Assembly: GCF_950023065.1 (NCBI RefSeq)
Contig: NC_088679.1
Location: 57,040,001-57,104,000 of the forward strand
Reading direction: 5' to 3'
Source: Planococcus citri
Lineage: Eukaryota; Arthropoda; Insecta; Hemiptera; Pseudococcidae
DNA: 64,000 nucleotides
Both the position numbers and the translations under genes were made by a program. Shown one piece after another: positions 1 to 12,830 of the stretch. Under the pieces are notes generated by a model. The model was not told where the DNA came from and did no database searches. It saw only the letters and a program-made list of their open reading frames with translations. Numbering within the stretch: position 1 is the stretch's first letter; each line of letters begins with the position of its first letter.

Positions 1-590
1 ATTTTGAAGTCAGAAGCTGATTCATTGGCCTTGGCATGTTTAGAATTCGAACAATAATTTTTTGTAATTTCAGTTTTAAACAAGAAAAGAAAATTGGTCC
101 CAGCAAAGCGAAGGAGAAAGGTTTTGAAAATTCAATAATCGAAAACTTGAATATAGCATTACTTTTTAGGCGAAAAGTCGATTTTGATTTTCGCTAGTCT
201 TTGACATTTCCTAAATTCAATCAGTAATTTTATATAATAATTGTAGAAAATTGAGGCGAGCGAAGTGAGGGCAAAATCTTTCGAATGTTTAGGTAAAATT
301 CAAATATCTATTCAAGATCATTTTTGATACAAAAAATTCATTTTTCTCAGCTGTGACATTTTTTCAAATTGGAACAATGATTTTCTCAAGATTTAAATTC
401 TGGAATAGAAAATAAAATTGATTGCGAGGGACAGCGATGCAGACGCTTTGAAAAACACAGAGTGGGATTCGAGATGTGAAACAACGTTATCTTAATAAGA
501 AAAATCACTATTTTTTTTTACGATTTTTGATAATTCTGAAAGCTGAGTCAAAAATCTCATTTCAAATAAGTACACACTTACAATGAAAAT
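1..590. repeat. dispersed repeat with GCGAAG-type words
   Basis: No coding region is visible. The stretch carries variants of a word that recurs through the window (AGCAAAGCGAAGGAGAAAGG near 107 and GCGAGCGAAGTGAGGGC near 255), each followed by a stretch resembling TTTTGAAAATT. The same arrangement occurs at 22.7-24.0, 49.1-49.7 and 58.6-59.5 kb. The left end is outside the window, so the boundary is unknown. Confidence 0.5.
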
Positions 591-616
591 CTACACGGAA
601 AAAAATATTCTTAGTA

Positions 617-936
617 AAAATTACAAAAAAAAATAGTAGTTTTGGAACAGTCGCAAGAAATAGTAAAATTTACCATGAATATCGTAATAATTACCACATT
701 CTAGGTAGAAATTACTACATGTAATAATAATTACTTTTACAAAAAGAAATAGTAAAATATACTATAGCGTTGGTAATTATTACTAACACTATAGTATATT
801 TTACTATTTTTTTTTGTAAAAGTAATTATTACATGTAGTAATTTCTACCAAGAATGTGGTAATTATTACGATATTCATGGTAAATTTTACTATTTCTTGC
901 GACTGTTCCAAAACTACTATCTTTTTTTGTAATTTT
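617..936. repeat. long near-perfect inverted repeat (hairpin)
   Basis: The left arm (about 617-775) and right arm (about 780-936) are reverse complements over roughly 155 bp with only a few mismatches and a small indel, and almost no spacer. Shared blocks include AACAGTCGCAAGAAATAG on the left and its complement CTATTTCTTGCGACTGTT on the right. A transcript in either direction would fold into one long duplex. Confidence 0.85.
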
Positions 937-1021
937 AACCATCATTCAACAAAGCAATTAATGATTATAGGTGTACATGAATACATGATGATGAACTAAA
1001 CGAAAGATTGAAAATAGATTT

Positions 1022-1321
1022 CTTGAAACAGTCAAATTTCACTGTTAGGAAGGCAAAATGTCGTCACTGGGATAAACAGTGAAAAAAATACTTCTTAAAT
1101 CAGCTACTTATTTAAAAAATTTTTACTGCTGACCACATTTTTGACAGTTGGATATAGTAAATACTTCAATGTTGACTAATTATTCAGTAAATACTTCACA
1201 TTTGACTGATGAGCAGTAAATATTTACTGAAAATCCAGTCAAAAACTACTGCTTTCAGAAAGGCAAAATGTCGTCAGATCCTATATTAACTGTTAAAGTA
1301 GTGAAATTTGACTGTTTCAAG
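1022..1321. mobile_element. nested MITE-like insertion, about 300 bp
   Basis: The left end, CTTGAAACAGTCAAATTTCA starting at 1022, is matched by its reverse complement ending at 1321. The interior contains a direct repeat of AAGGCAAAATGTCGTCA (near 1050 and 1260). It sits inside the larger CACGG element. No clear target duplication was found. Confidence 0.5.
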
Positions 1322-2104
1322 TTCATAGAGCGTACTAATCTATCACTTGCATACAAAAGTAGTTTAACCATATTACACAAACATGCATTGATATAAGAGT
1401 AAATGTGTACGTAATAGGTACTTACAGTACATATCTTTTAAGCTACACACATCAGATAACTCAACAGTACTTTTAAACAACACGAGTCAAATATCTCGAA
1501 AAATGCATGTTCACTATTAGGGTACTTCATTAATCATTACTTAAAACAAAACGATGCACAAACATTGATATGAAAGACACAATATTGGTAAATAAGTAGT
1601 TGAATTGAGCTTAAAAAATGAACAGTAGTTTTTATAGTTTTAAACAACATAAGTCAAATAACTGAAATCACATTTCTCCATGTTTTCAGGTTTTCACCTC
1701 ATGAAAATTACCATATAAATGGTAAATTTTACCATCATAATATTAGAAATTACTTTGAAGAATAGTACTTTAAACCTTTTACAAAAGTCAATAGTAATAA
1801 TTACTATATTAATGGTTAAATTTAATATTTCAGTAGTAATATGCACTTCATTCATAGTAGAATTTACGACATTTATAGTATAATCTACTACTTTACATTG
1901 TACTTTTAACTATAGAGTTGGTAAATTCTACTACATAGTATTTTTTACTTCTAAAAATGGTAAAAAATACAATTCCAAATCGTAGTATCCGTTAATTACT
2001 AGAAAATATGGTAAAAAGTACCATTTTAGTGTTAAAAATTACCACAATTGTTGTAAAATTTACCACTTAAATAGTAAAAAATACAATTCCTTTTTTTCCG
2101 TGTA

Positions 2105-3784
2105 CCTGCAGTCGACTTCATAGCGTAATGAAATTAGTTTACAAAATTAATTTTGCTTTCTAACTGCATTTGTGACCCGCTCTGACAAAACCGACCATTT
2201 CGACAAAATTTCAAAAAATGTTTTTTTCTCAAAAATCTGATCTTTCAACCCTTAAAACTCATTTTAAACATCATTATTTTGGACACTTTTTTTTGTCGAA
2301 ACGGTCGGTTTTGTCAGAGTGGGTCACAATGATGAAATTTTGTGGAAATTCCAATCTTCAAAAACCTGCTGAAGGCTCCCGCGTTAATTTTTTTCTCACA
2401 GAGGACATCCTAAAAACATTTTAAAGCAAACATACCAATAAAAACGTGATTCTACTACATAAAATGGCGGCTATTTTGATTGACAGGTCACCTGGAATCG
2501 CAAATTCAGCTTTCCAACAGAACTGGACAAAGCTAGATCGAAAGAGCATGCAAAATTTCATCACCGGCTAAAATTTCAAGCACTAAAGTGCATTTTTCGA
2601 TTTCTGGTGAATTTTTGAAAATCAAATTTAAGCCACAAATGAGAAAAAAAATCAAAATTTTATCCAATTGACCTACAAAGCTGAAATTTGGGATATAGGT
2701 AGTTATAGGTACCCGATTTTTTCGAACTGCAAAATCGATTGAAAACGGTTTCAAACCGTTTTGAGCAGTTCTGGAGCCTCCAGCAGATTTTTGAAACTTG
2801 CTATTTCCACAAAATGACAACTGAAGTTGAAAATTCGAAATCCAAGCTGCACTTTTAAAGAAATTTCAAGTTTCAAAAATCTACTGGATTCTTCAAAAAT
2901 TTTCAAGAAGTCACTGCAGGCTCCAAAATGTATTAAACTCGCATCCAGTCGACTTGATCACATGTTGAAATTGGAGTGCATGAGTGCAAAGTTAAATTTG
3001 GATTCCCAACTCTGTTTGGTAAAATTTTAAGGAAATTTCGAGCATTGAAAAATCATCTGGAGGCTCCAGCAATTTCCAAACAGTCGCCGGAGGCTCCAAA
3101 ACGACAGAATGAATTACGGCTTTCCAGCATTTCGTGAGATTTTGTGGAAATCTCAAGTTTCAAAAATCTACTGGAGGCTTCAAAAATTTTCAAAAAGTTG
3201 CTGAAAGCTCCAGAATGACTTAAACTTACTAGCAGTCGATTTGATAGCGTGTTTAAGTTAGCACCCTGCGTGAATTTTGGATTTACAACTTTACTCGATG
3301 AAATGTGGTGAAAATTTCAAGTACCTATCACAAATCTGCTGAAGGCTCCAGAACTGCTCAAAACTGTTTGAAACTGTTTCCAATCGATTTGACAGATCAA
3401 AAATAGGATACATTTCAAATTTCAGCTTTTTAAGTCAATTTGGTAAAATTTTGATATTTTCCCCACGTTTTTGGCATAAATCTGATTTTCAAAAATTCAC
3501 CAAAAATCGAAAAATTCCCTTAAGCACTTGAAATTTTGGCTGGTGATGAATTTTTGCATGCTCTTCCGATTCAGCTTTGTACAGTTCAAAAAATTTCATG
3601 CGAGTCCTATGTAGAAAAGCAAAATCTGTATGGCCGCTGTTTTGTTAGTAGGGCCAACTTTTTTTTTTTTTTTTTGGCAAGTTTGCCTCAAAATCTTCTT
3701 TAGGATGTCTCGATCAAGGAAAATGTTGTCTCAAAAGATCCGGGGGGGGGGGGGTGCAATTATTCTTATTGTCATATGCCGGAC
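2105..3784. mobile_element. foldback-like element, copy A (left end lost)
   Basis: The copy carries the family words CTGCAGTCGACTTC, CTGCTGGAGGCTCCAG variants and ATCGATTGAAAACGGTTT in mirrored order. The right end is intact: a G12 run followed by TGCAATTATTCTTATTGTCATATGCCGGAC, which ends at 3784. The left end abuts the CACGG element at 2104. The copy is interrupted by a small MITE at 2171-2328. No coding capacity is visible; short open frames are chance. Confidence 0.6.
2171..2328. mobile_element. 158-bp MITE with TGTGACCC terminal inverted repeats
   Basis: The left terminus TGTGACCCGCTCTGACAAAA, continuing into CCGACCATTTCGACAAAA, is repeated inverted at the right end (GTCGAAACGGTCGGTTTTGT then CAGAGTGGGTCACA). 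The arms are about 37 bp with a few mismatches. The insertion splits a foldback-family stretch that is uninterrupted in sister copies (compare CCAACTCCATTTGATGA near 32310). Confidence 0.7.
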
Positions 3785-6088
3785 TGTGAGACAAAATATA
3801 AAATTTTGAAGAAATTTATGAAAATAATTTTTTTAGCCCAAGTATATCATTAACCTCATAATTGAGACATATTTGACCAACTCAATTCTTTCTGGAATCT
3901 CAATCAAATTGAAAACTTGTCGTGGGAATCATATGTCCGGGGGGGGGGGCACATAGAATAATATTTTGATTTTTGTAACCGTGTCTTCACAGTTTGGTTA
4001 TACTTCTACTACATCTTTGAGCAGATCCTTCATGTGCTCTGCTACGGTTTAAGTTACTGATGTTAATTTCAAATTTTCAAATAATCAGATCCAGTCGTTC
4101 CTTCACTATGTTTTCGATATTTTTGATAAATTCGATAGCGGTACCTTTTTGATCGATACTCGAACCAATATCAAATAAATTAACGAGACTACTTACTTGT
4201 CATTTTCAATCGACGATGAAATTCGTCAACAACTAAAATATTAAAAATTTCGTAATTATTTTGTTGGTAGCCTGGTAGGGGTTTTAAGACTTTCATCTCT
4301 CGTAGAATGTTTCGACTCAGTGAAAGTGAGTATTATTATTGGTATCGGGTAAATAATACTCGTACTTAACCGGGCGAGAATTTTGATAGTTAATCATCGA
4401 ACTGAATTTTTTCTCCTGTCGTTTGTCGTCGATTATAAAATTCATCATATATTTTACGGGTATATGTATAAGTCGCTGCATCGACTCAGTGTGTGGGATT
4501 AAATATCGTAGCACGCGTGCAAATTACGCCACTGTAGATTTATTTTTTTGATCGCGCGCCAACGACTCGCATGTAATCGGATGATTTCTGCAGTCGAGTT
4601 ATCTGAAATGTACCGTTTGTCGGAAATAATTTCGCGAACATGATTTAAATATTTGCTCTTATCAACGCCTGTTAACATTGTAGCTTATTAATTGACGAAG
4701 CAAATACAAATATGTTGCCTGGTATTTTGACCTGTTACGATATTAAATTTAATTAAAATTTGCTATCACGATCGGAAGCAAATGCGATTTTTTACGCACC
4801 TAAACTGCACATGTTGGAAAAATGAGAAATTGCAATTGACTGAAAAAAACTAACCAATTCGACGTTGAAATTTTTTTGGTTACGTTTTTTCAATAGGTTG
4901 AAACGTTAATTGGTTGATGAAATCGGCTGTTTGAATATCATACTTAATTCATTTTTTCGTTGTTGTATTTTTTTTTTTTTTTTTTTTTTTTTAGCTTAAT
5001 TACTTACAACGAGAAACATGCATAAGTATTAACATTATGTACCGACTGGTGTCGTTCATCAACTTTCTCTCTTTGTTGAAAAATAAACCTATTCATTCGT
5101 CACTTTACACGTTAATCAAAATCTTGATATATACGAAAGAAAATTTTTGTCTCGTTCGATGTATGTAGATGTACGTACAAATGATTTGGTAGCGATATTG
5201 TCGCGAATACGAGGAATCATTTTAATGTCACCAATCTGATGATACGAGTAGGTACTGTGGTTCATCGTGCTGGTTTTTTTCTCTTCCTATGTACCAGTAC
5301 CTATTATTTGAACGGAAGTACTAGAATTTTTGGAAGCTTTGTTTTAACAACATAATGTTGCGATGGTGGACTTGGAATTTTCCGTAGAGAAAGAGAGAGT
5401 TCGATAATCAGTTAATGTATGTAGATAATCCCGGTAAAATTAATGGGTCATTTAATCTCATACGTAAGCTACTATACTCAGTGTTTTGTGAAATAGTTTG
5501 GGTCAAGATCTTTTTTAGGTTTTTTTTTTTTGTTTTTTTCGACACAGACCTTAGAATAATTGAAATATGCTGCTCGCGTGACCGAGCCAATAAGTTGAAA
5601 GCATGAAATTAATGTAGTTAGTTGGTAGCTATTGATTAAAAATTTTATTGTTGATATTTCCGCATTGAAAAATGTATTTCAAAATTTCTAGCCATTTAGA
5701 GGGTAGATATATCGATAGATCTCGAGTTTTAAAGATGAACTTCTAGTGATGATTTTGGCGTTCTCTGTTCTCTGATCAGATCGAACCGCACAGATAAATT
5801 GACGTGAAAATAGTCCAGTTTTCATTATCAGATTCGGTAATGAACAATTTCCCACGAGACCATATACAATTAAATTTACATATGTTAATGTGACTATTAT
5901 TCAGATCAAAGACCATTAAACTTTGATACCAAGTTTATATTTAAACTTTATTTATTATTTGTGTTCACTTCGTACACAAAAAAGTAAACAGATATCTACT
6001 TATCGGAATGGGAATAAATTTAATCGTAACTTAGATTAGAGTTGAGCTGCTTCAGATTAATTCATATCTACAATTTTTCTTGTAAATA
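3785..6088. other. intergenic, nothing recognised
   Basis: AT-rich single-copy-looking DNA with a G9 run near 3940 and a T run near 4970. Short open frames on both strands show no family resemblance or splice support. I see no gene here; untranslated or intronic sequence of the taperin-like gene cannot be excluded. Confidence 0.5.
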
Positions 6089-7360
6089 GTCCGGAATATG
6101 ACAATAGGAATAATTGTACTCCCTCTCCCCCCCCCCACCCACCGATCATCCGGGTTAATAATTCTCAAAGAGGACATCCTAAGGAACATTTTAAAGCAAA
6201 CATACCAATAAAAAGAAATGGCAGCTATTTTGATTGACAGGCCATCGGAAATCGCAAATTCTGCTTTCCAACATAGGACTCGCACGAAATTTTTTGAACT
6301 GGATAAAGCTAGATCGACAGAGCATGCAAAAACGATTTTTGGTGAATTTTTGAAAATCAAATTTAAGCCAAAAATGAGAAAAAAATGAAAATTTTACCGA
6401 ATTGACCTGGAAAGCTGAAATTTTGGATATATATCTCATTTTCGACCTGCCAAATCGATTGGAAACGGTATCAACCCGTTTTGAGCAGTTCTGGAGCCTC
6501 CAGCAGATTTTTGAAACTTGCTATTTCCACAAAATGACAACTGAAGTTGATAATCCGAAATCCAAGCTGCACTTTTATGAAAATTTCAAGTTTCAATAAT
6601 CTACTGGAGGCTCCAAAAATTTTTAAAAAGTCACTGGAGGCTCCAAAATATGTTGAACTCACCTGCAGTCGATTTGATTACATGTTGAAATTGGAGTGCA
6701 AAGTAAAATTTGAATTTCCAACTCTGTTTGGTAAAATTCAAGCACTGAAAAATCCTCTGGAGGCTCCAGTAATTTCCAAACAGTCGCCGGAAGCTCCACA
6801 AAACGACTTGACATCTACCTGTGGTCGACTTCAGAGCGTATTGAAATCAGTATACAGAATGAATTACAGCTTTCCAGCATTTTGTGAGATTTTGTGCAAA
6901 TCCAAGTTTCAAAAATTTGCTGCAGGTTCCAAAAATTTTCAAAAAGTCACTGAACGCTCCAAAATGACTTAAACTTACTAGCAGTCGACTCAATAGAGTG
7001 CTCAAGTTAGAACGCAGCGTGAATTTCTGATTTCTAACTTCACTCGATGAAATTTTGTGGAAATTTCAAGTTTCACAAATCTGCTGGAGGCTCTGGAACT
7101 GCTCAAAACGGTTTGAAACCGTTTCCACTCGATTTGACAGGTCGAAAGTAGGATATATCCCAAATTTCAGCTTTCTAGGTCAATTTGGTAAAATTTTGAT
7201 TTTTTTCTCATTTTTAATCTACAAGTAGGTAAATTTGATTTTCAAGAATTCACCAAAAATCGAAAAATAGGTTCACTTTAGCACTTGAAATTTTGGTTGA
7301 TGTTGATGATAAATTTTTGCATGCTGTTTCGATGTAGCTTTTTCCAGTTCTAAAAATCAG
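6089..7360. mobile_element. foldback-like element, copy B (right end truncated)
   Basis: It begins with GTCCGGAATATGACAATAGG at 6089, then a C-run, a GAGGACATCCTAAGGAACAT block and the ATTTTGATTGACAGG block, as in copies C and D. Repeated CTGGAGGCTCC units follow, and the mirrored arm decays at about 7360. A frame of 141 codons at 6547-6972 arises from these repeats and is not a gene. Confidence 0.6.
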
Positions 7361-10330
7361 TGTGCCAACGACAAATTGTTAGTTTGATGTAATTATCAAA
7401 ATTTTACGTTCTGCTCAGTTATTCAATTTAATTATATTGGCTTGTTATACTGTATGTTCACTTTTTCATGTACACATCTACTCAATTACTTATAATGAAT
7501 TTCCAAATTATAGTCCTGGAAAGTACATGGGTATACATTAGTAGGTAGGTAACTAGGTATACCTACATAAGTTGAAAATGGGAATTATGAGTAGATAGAT
7601 ATTAGATAGGTATCATAAACGATGTTTTTCTCAGTGCCCTAGTAGGTAGTGGGTGACTGGGTACATAGTTTATTTTTTCGAATAGAAAAGAGGAAAGGGC
7701 CCGTAGCGTGATTATTTTAATGATGTAAAAAATTATTCAAATATTATAATGTTCATACGAGTTGGTACGTTTGTGGATAGATAGGTACGGAACTCGTACA
7801 TCACGCAGTTATTTTGATGTAACGTGACGCGGAAGTTCGTTTGCCTCATCGGTTTGTTTTTTACTCGTACTTTGTATATCAAAATCGAGCAATTTTATCA
7901 TAATAATAAAATCAAACGTACAGCTGCAAAACTGTTTGATTGTAAAAAAAAAAAAAATCATGTCAGTATTGGAAATACCGAAGCAGCCTGTAGAAAAAAA
8001 TAGTATTCAATGTTTTGTTTACACAAAGGAAGAATTTACTCGTTGTTAATTTCGCACTATTTTGTTTAAGTTGCATTAGATGTTGTATTACGGATGTACC
8101 TACCTACATTAATATTTTAGTCATAACTAGGTACGTTACATGTGCTTGTAGTTTCTTTAAAAATGTCGAGTTGCAGATTTTGAAAATCTGTGCCTTCGCG
8201 TGTGTAATAACATGATTGTGTAGTTCTAGTTACAGAGTATTTTTGTATGTATTACGACATGTGTACTTGTACATTGTATGCCAGTCAGACAGGAGTAGAG
8301 TAGATGTACAGTACAATGTAAATATTCGAGAACATTACGTTTTTCATCTCAAACGGACAGTCTCAGTATTATTTTAGCATTGTTTGAGGAGTGAATGTAT
8401 TGAAGATGGTTATGGCTATCTTGATTCGTTTCTCGAAAAATAACTTTTAAAAAACTGAAATTCAATAGTTCACAGCTTTAACAATTTTGAAAAACAAAAC
8501 AAATAGTAACTCCAACTCGTGTGACGGAATCCACTTGAACTTGACCTGATAGTATCATTATCAGTATTATTTCAAGTTTGAACTAAAATTCTGAGTAAAA
8601 ATAAATGAAATTCGAGTAAACAATTTCCAAATGGGTTGGTAAGGTACTTCTTAAATGCGCTAGAAATAGAATTTGAAGCGGCCTTTTCCGGAAAGACTTC
8701 AGGGTGGGAATCAATTTTTTTAGAGGCAATTACCTTGCTGTGTGGACGGATTATAAAATTATTGGAAAAAACCACTTGCTTCATTATCATTACCGATTAG
8801 GTAGAAGTGTTTCCTCAACAATATAATGAAGTTCTACTATTTTTTACTCATTCCTTCTTCTCTCAGTATGTGTAATTCTCTCCCCATTTCTGGTCTTTAT
8901 TATTCCCAAGAAATTTTATTCTAATAATTATACAATGTATATAATCTAATTAGATGTAAACGTAGCATATCTTCTTCGAACGAGATTTTATAATCACACT
9001 GTTATCATCGATGGAATTAAAATTTACTCAAGAGAAGTGAAGATTTTGATAAATAATTTTTTTGAGATACTTGTTAATGGGGTGAAAAATGTCTCACGAT
9101 ATCTACTCGTATACTAACGATGAAGCTACCTACACTTTCAAGTTTCAAGTTTCGTTCACAGTCTGATTTTTCATTGAAGATTTTGAAAAGCTTGCAATCC
9201 GTAGTGAAATTTTTTCCGTTTCTAGAATGAAAAATGATACCTACGAAAATTAGTATAGGTAATTTGCACCTTATATAACCTACGAAGCGTAAATTTCCTA
9301 ACCAAAATGTACGGTTCCACGAGAGCTATTAATTCTTTGTTATTTGACATAAATAAATGCCCGAAACGGTTTTTCTTCGTTTGTGGTTTCATCGTTAAAT
9401 TATTAATTTGATATTACGGTTTGATCAGGATTAATTTTTTTTCCTCGGCGAAGTACGATTTGTTATCTTGTATAAAATCGATTTTTTCAAACGCATCGAC
9501 GCGATGAAGAGGATCGATAATTGAATTGAAGTATTTTTATTCTTCGCTTTTAGAAGAACGATTCTGTAGTGTTTCTTTTTTCAATGTTTTGACGCTGATG
9601 AAGTGCACTTTGTGCGATGCATTCTGGTTTCTGGTGTGATATGTTCGTGATAAACTGGTGATTTTTTTTTTTTGTTTGAAAAATAGGTATCGTCGAATTT
9701 ATTACGGTTCGGTTGTTGATTTTTAGAGCATTACATTTCTTATCAGTAGAGTGTGATTATATGTGTTTTTTTTTGGTATGGAAAAGGGTGGATCGTCTGG
9801 ATCCTTTTTTCATTACCGAACTGTGCTCTGAAAATTGAAGAAATTTTTTTTTCAGGGAGGGATTTCAAAGTACTCCTTAAACCCTACATTTTGGAGTAAA
9901 AATTTGAAAAAAAAATATGCAGCAGGCCCCTCACAGTAAATTTTGTAAAATTTTCCATTTTTGTCTAGATCCCACAGAAATGTGATAATCTGGACAAGGG
10001 CACGACAGTTTAATGTTTTTTTTTCAAATTTTGATTTTTCTTAGACCAAAAAAAAAAAAACGAAAATGATCAAAACAAAAAGTCTCATCTAATAAAATAT
10101 GTATTTGAAATTTTTCAGAAAAAAATTTAAAAAAATGAAATTAAAGCAAATGCATATTTTTCCATGGACTAGAAAAAGTACATTTTTGATAAGATCCCCA
10201 CAAATCATGAAATTTCCTGACGAATGAGCCCAATATCATTTTGCATAGGTACCTACTTTGCATATTTCAAACCAAATTGCATATTTTAGGGGAAAAACCT
10301 GCATATTTCTGTATATTTGAGCGTTCTCTA
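7361..10330. other. intergenic, nothing recognised
   Basis: AT-rich sequence with short GTAGGTAGGTA-type runs. From about 9840 it becomes a decayed repeat with recurrent GCATATTT words up to the left edge of the next CACGG element. No exon with splice signals and a protein-like frame was found. Confidence 0.45.
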
Positions 10331-10818
10331 CACGGAAAAAAATTTTAACATAAATTACCTGTTAAAAAATAATAAATGTCCGCCAAAAAATATATTTTAC
10401 CCAAAATTAGGTAGAATTTACAAACCTCATAGTAAAATTTACTAATCTCATAGTAAAAATCACTCAACGCGTGGTTCAATTCGTGATGAAAGTAAAAATT
10501 ACTTTTCTGTATAGTATTTTTTTCCACAAAATTCAATGTAATTTTTACTATTTACGGATGGTAAATTTTTACTATTCTGTTCTGGTAAAAAATAAAATTG
10601 TATGATTGAATAAAAAGTACTGCACCAGGTGGTATTATCTGTTGCGATTGTAACGGTAATTTTTACTATTCACGGATAGTAAAGTTTCACTATTCTGCCC
10701 AAGTAAAAATTACTCAGTTATAAAAGTAATTTTTACTATTATTTCTAAGTAAATATCACGCATTGTGAGAGTAATTATTACTACATGGAAAACACGAATT
10801 ACTGTGTCAATATTAATA

Positions 10819-12600
10819 GTCCGGCATATGACAATAGGAGTAATTGCACACCCCCCCCCCCCCGCCGATCCTCCGGGACAACTTTTTTCTTAAAGGGGAC
10901 ATCCTGAGGAACATTTTAAAGCAAACTTGCCAAAAAAAAGTTGGTCTTACTTACAAAATGGCGGCCATTTTGATTGACAGGTCAGCCGAAATCGCAGATT
11001 TTGCGTTTTAACATAGGACTTGCACGAACTTTTTCAAACTTTACAAAGGTAGATCGAAAGATCATGCAAAAATTTATCACCTGTCAAAATTTCAAGGTCT
11101 AAAGTGCGTTTTTCGATTTTTGGTGAATTTTTGAAAATCGAATTTAGGCTAAAAATGAGGGAAAAAATCAAAATCTCACCAAATTGACCAAGAAAGCTGA
11201 AATTTGTGGGATATACCCTATATTCGACATGCCACATCGATTGGAAACGGTTTCAAGCCGTTTTGAGCAGTTCTGGAGCCTCCAGCAGATTTTTGAAACT
11301 TTGAATTTTCACAAAATTTCATCAAATAATGGATATGGAAAGCTGAAATTTACTCTACACTCCAATTTTAACACCCTCTCAAGACGACTTCAGGTGGGTT
11401 CAAGTAATTTTAGGGCCTCCAGCGACTTTTTTTGAAAATTACTGGAGCCTCCAGCAGATTTTTGAAACTTTAAATTTTCACAAAATTTCATCAAATGGAG
11501 ATGTAAAGCTGAAATTTACTCTACACTCCAATTTTAACACCCTCTGAAGACGACTTCAGGTGGGTTCAAGTAATTTTAGGGCATCCAGCGACTTTTTTGA
11601 AAATTACTGGAACCTCCAGTAGATTTTTGGAACTTGAAATTTCCCCAACATTAAATTATCAAATGGAGTTGGCAAGCTGAAATTTACTTCGCAGATTACA
11701 TGATGGTTTCAAATGGTTTTGAAATTTCAATTTTCCAAAAAAACGTCATACAACCTTTCAAAAAGTTGCTGGAGGCTCCAAAAGGACTTGAAATTCACCA
11801 GCAGTCAACTTCGTAGCGCATTGAAATTAGTTTGCAGAATGGAATTTCGACTCTCCATCTTGGTTTGATAAAATTTTGGGGAAATTTCAATCTTCAAAAA
11901 TCTACAGGAGGCTCCAGTAATTTTCAAAACAGTCGTTGGAGGCTCTAAAATGACTTGAAATTCACCAGCAGTCAACTTCGTAGCGTATTGAAATTAGTTT
12001 GCAGAATGAATTTCGACTCTCCATCTTGGTTTGATAAAATTTTGAGGAAATTTCAAGTTTAAAAAATCTACTGGAGGCTCCAGTAATGTTAAAAAAAGTC
12101 GTTAGAGGCTGTAAAATGACTTGAAATCCACCAGAAGTCGTTTTCAGAGGGTGTTAAAATTGGAGTGTAGAGTAAATTTCAGCTTTCCATCTCTATTTGA
12201 TGAAATTTTGTGAAAATTTAAAGTTTCAAAAATCTGCTGGAGGCTTCAGGAATTTTCAAACAGTTGCTGGAGGATCCAAAACGACTTGAAATTCACCTGC
12301 AGTACTTCGTAGAGTATTGAAATTAGTTTTTAGTATAAATTTTAGCTTTACAACTCCAATTTGATGGAATTTTGTGGGAATTTCGAGTTTCAAAAACCTG
12401 CTGGAGGCTCCAGAACTGCTCAAAACGGGTTGAAACCGTCTCCAATCGATTTGGCATGTCGAAAATAGGGTATATACCAAACTTCAGCTTTCTTGGTCAA
12501 TTTGGTAAAATTTTGATTTTTTCTCTCACTTTTGGCCTGAATTCGATTTTCAAAAATTCACCAAAAATCGAAAAACGCACTTTAGACCTTGAAATTTTAT
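10819..12600. mobile_element. foldback-like element, copy C (right end truncated)
   Basis: It starts with GTCCGGCATATGACAATAGG, a C14 run, CCGATCCTCCGGGACAAC and the AAAATGGCGGCCATTTTG block. The inside holds at least five tandem units of about 150-180 bp, each with GGAGCCTCCAG or its complement; orientation flips near 11700, giving a foldback structure. The matching right terminus is missing after about 12600. Confidence 0.6.
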
Positions 12601-12751
12601 ACGATATCCCGGAAACACAGAAAATACACACACAAACATGTGAAAAAGCGCTATCCAATCAAACTGCACGCAATAAATAAACAGTAACGTGATAAATAGC
12701 ACCACGCGTTTGCAAACAAATATATTCTTTTAACCCTCGTTTATTAATAGC

Positions 12752-12830
12752 GTGGTCATAGCCGAGTAGTTAAGTTAGGTAGTTAGGAAAACGTAAGGTA
12801 CCAGGTTCGATTCCCCGTTAGGTCATTAGG
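12752..12830 (+). repeat. tRNA-derived SINE head or tRNA-like pseudogene
   Basis: An A-box-like stretch ATAGCCGAGTAGTTA (12758-12772) is followed about 32 bp later by a perfect B-box GGTTCGATTCC (12804-12814), the spacing of an internal RNA polymerase III promoter. The flanks do not pair as an acceptor stem (GGTCAT occurs on both sides in the same orientation), so it is not a working tRNA. A tRNA-Ser/Leu-like SINE origin is the best reading. Confidence 0.5.

Larger units (their letters stand above)
592..2104. mobile_element. non-autonomous DNA element with CACGGAAAAAAA terminal inverted repeats
   Basis: The left end reads TACACGGAAAAAAA (592-605) and the right end is its exact reverse complement (2091-2104). 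The TA at each outer edge could be a TA target duplication or part of the repeat; the two cannot be told apart here. The interior has no credible open frame. It is made of many copies of words such as GTAAAAATTAC and TAGTAAAATTTAC in both orientations, a long hairpin (617-936) and a nested inverted-repeat insertion (1022-1321). A second member of the family lies at 10331-13413. Confidence 0.65.

Noticed and set aside
6547..6972. 141-codon plus-strand open frame
   Set aside because: Lies wholly within the inner array of foldback-like copy B; the peptide repeats (EAPKIFKKSLEAPK-type phrases) with the DNA repeat and has no family resemblance.
12752..12830. Functional tRNA gene
   Set aside because: A and B boxes are present but the ends cannot pair as an acceptor stem and no sensible anticodon arm can be drawn; kept only as a tRNA-derived repeat.
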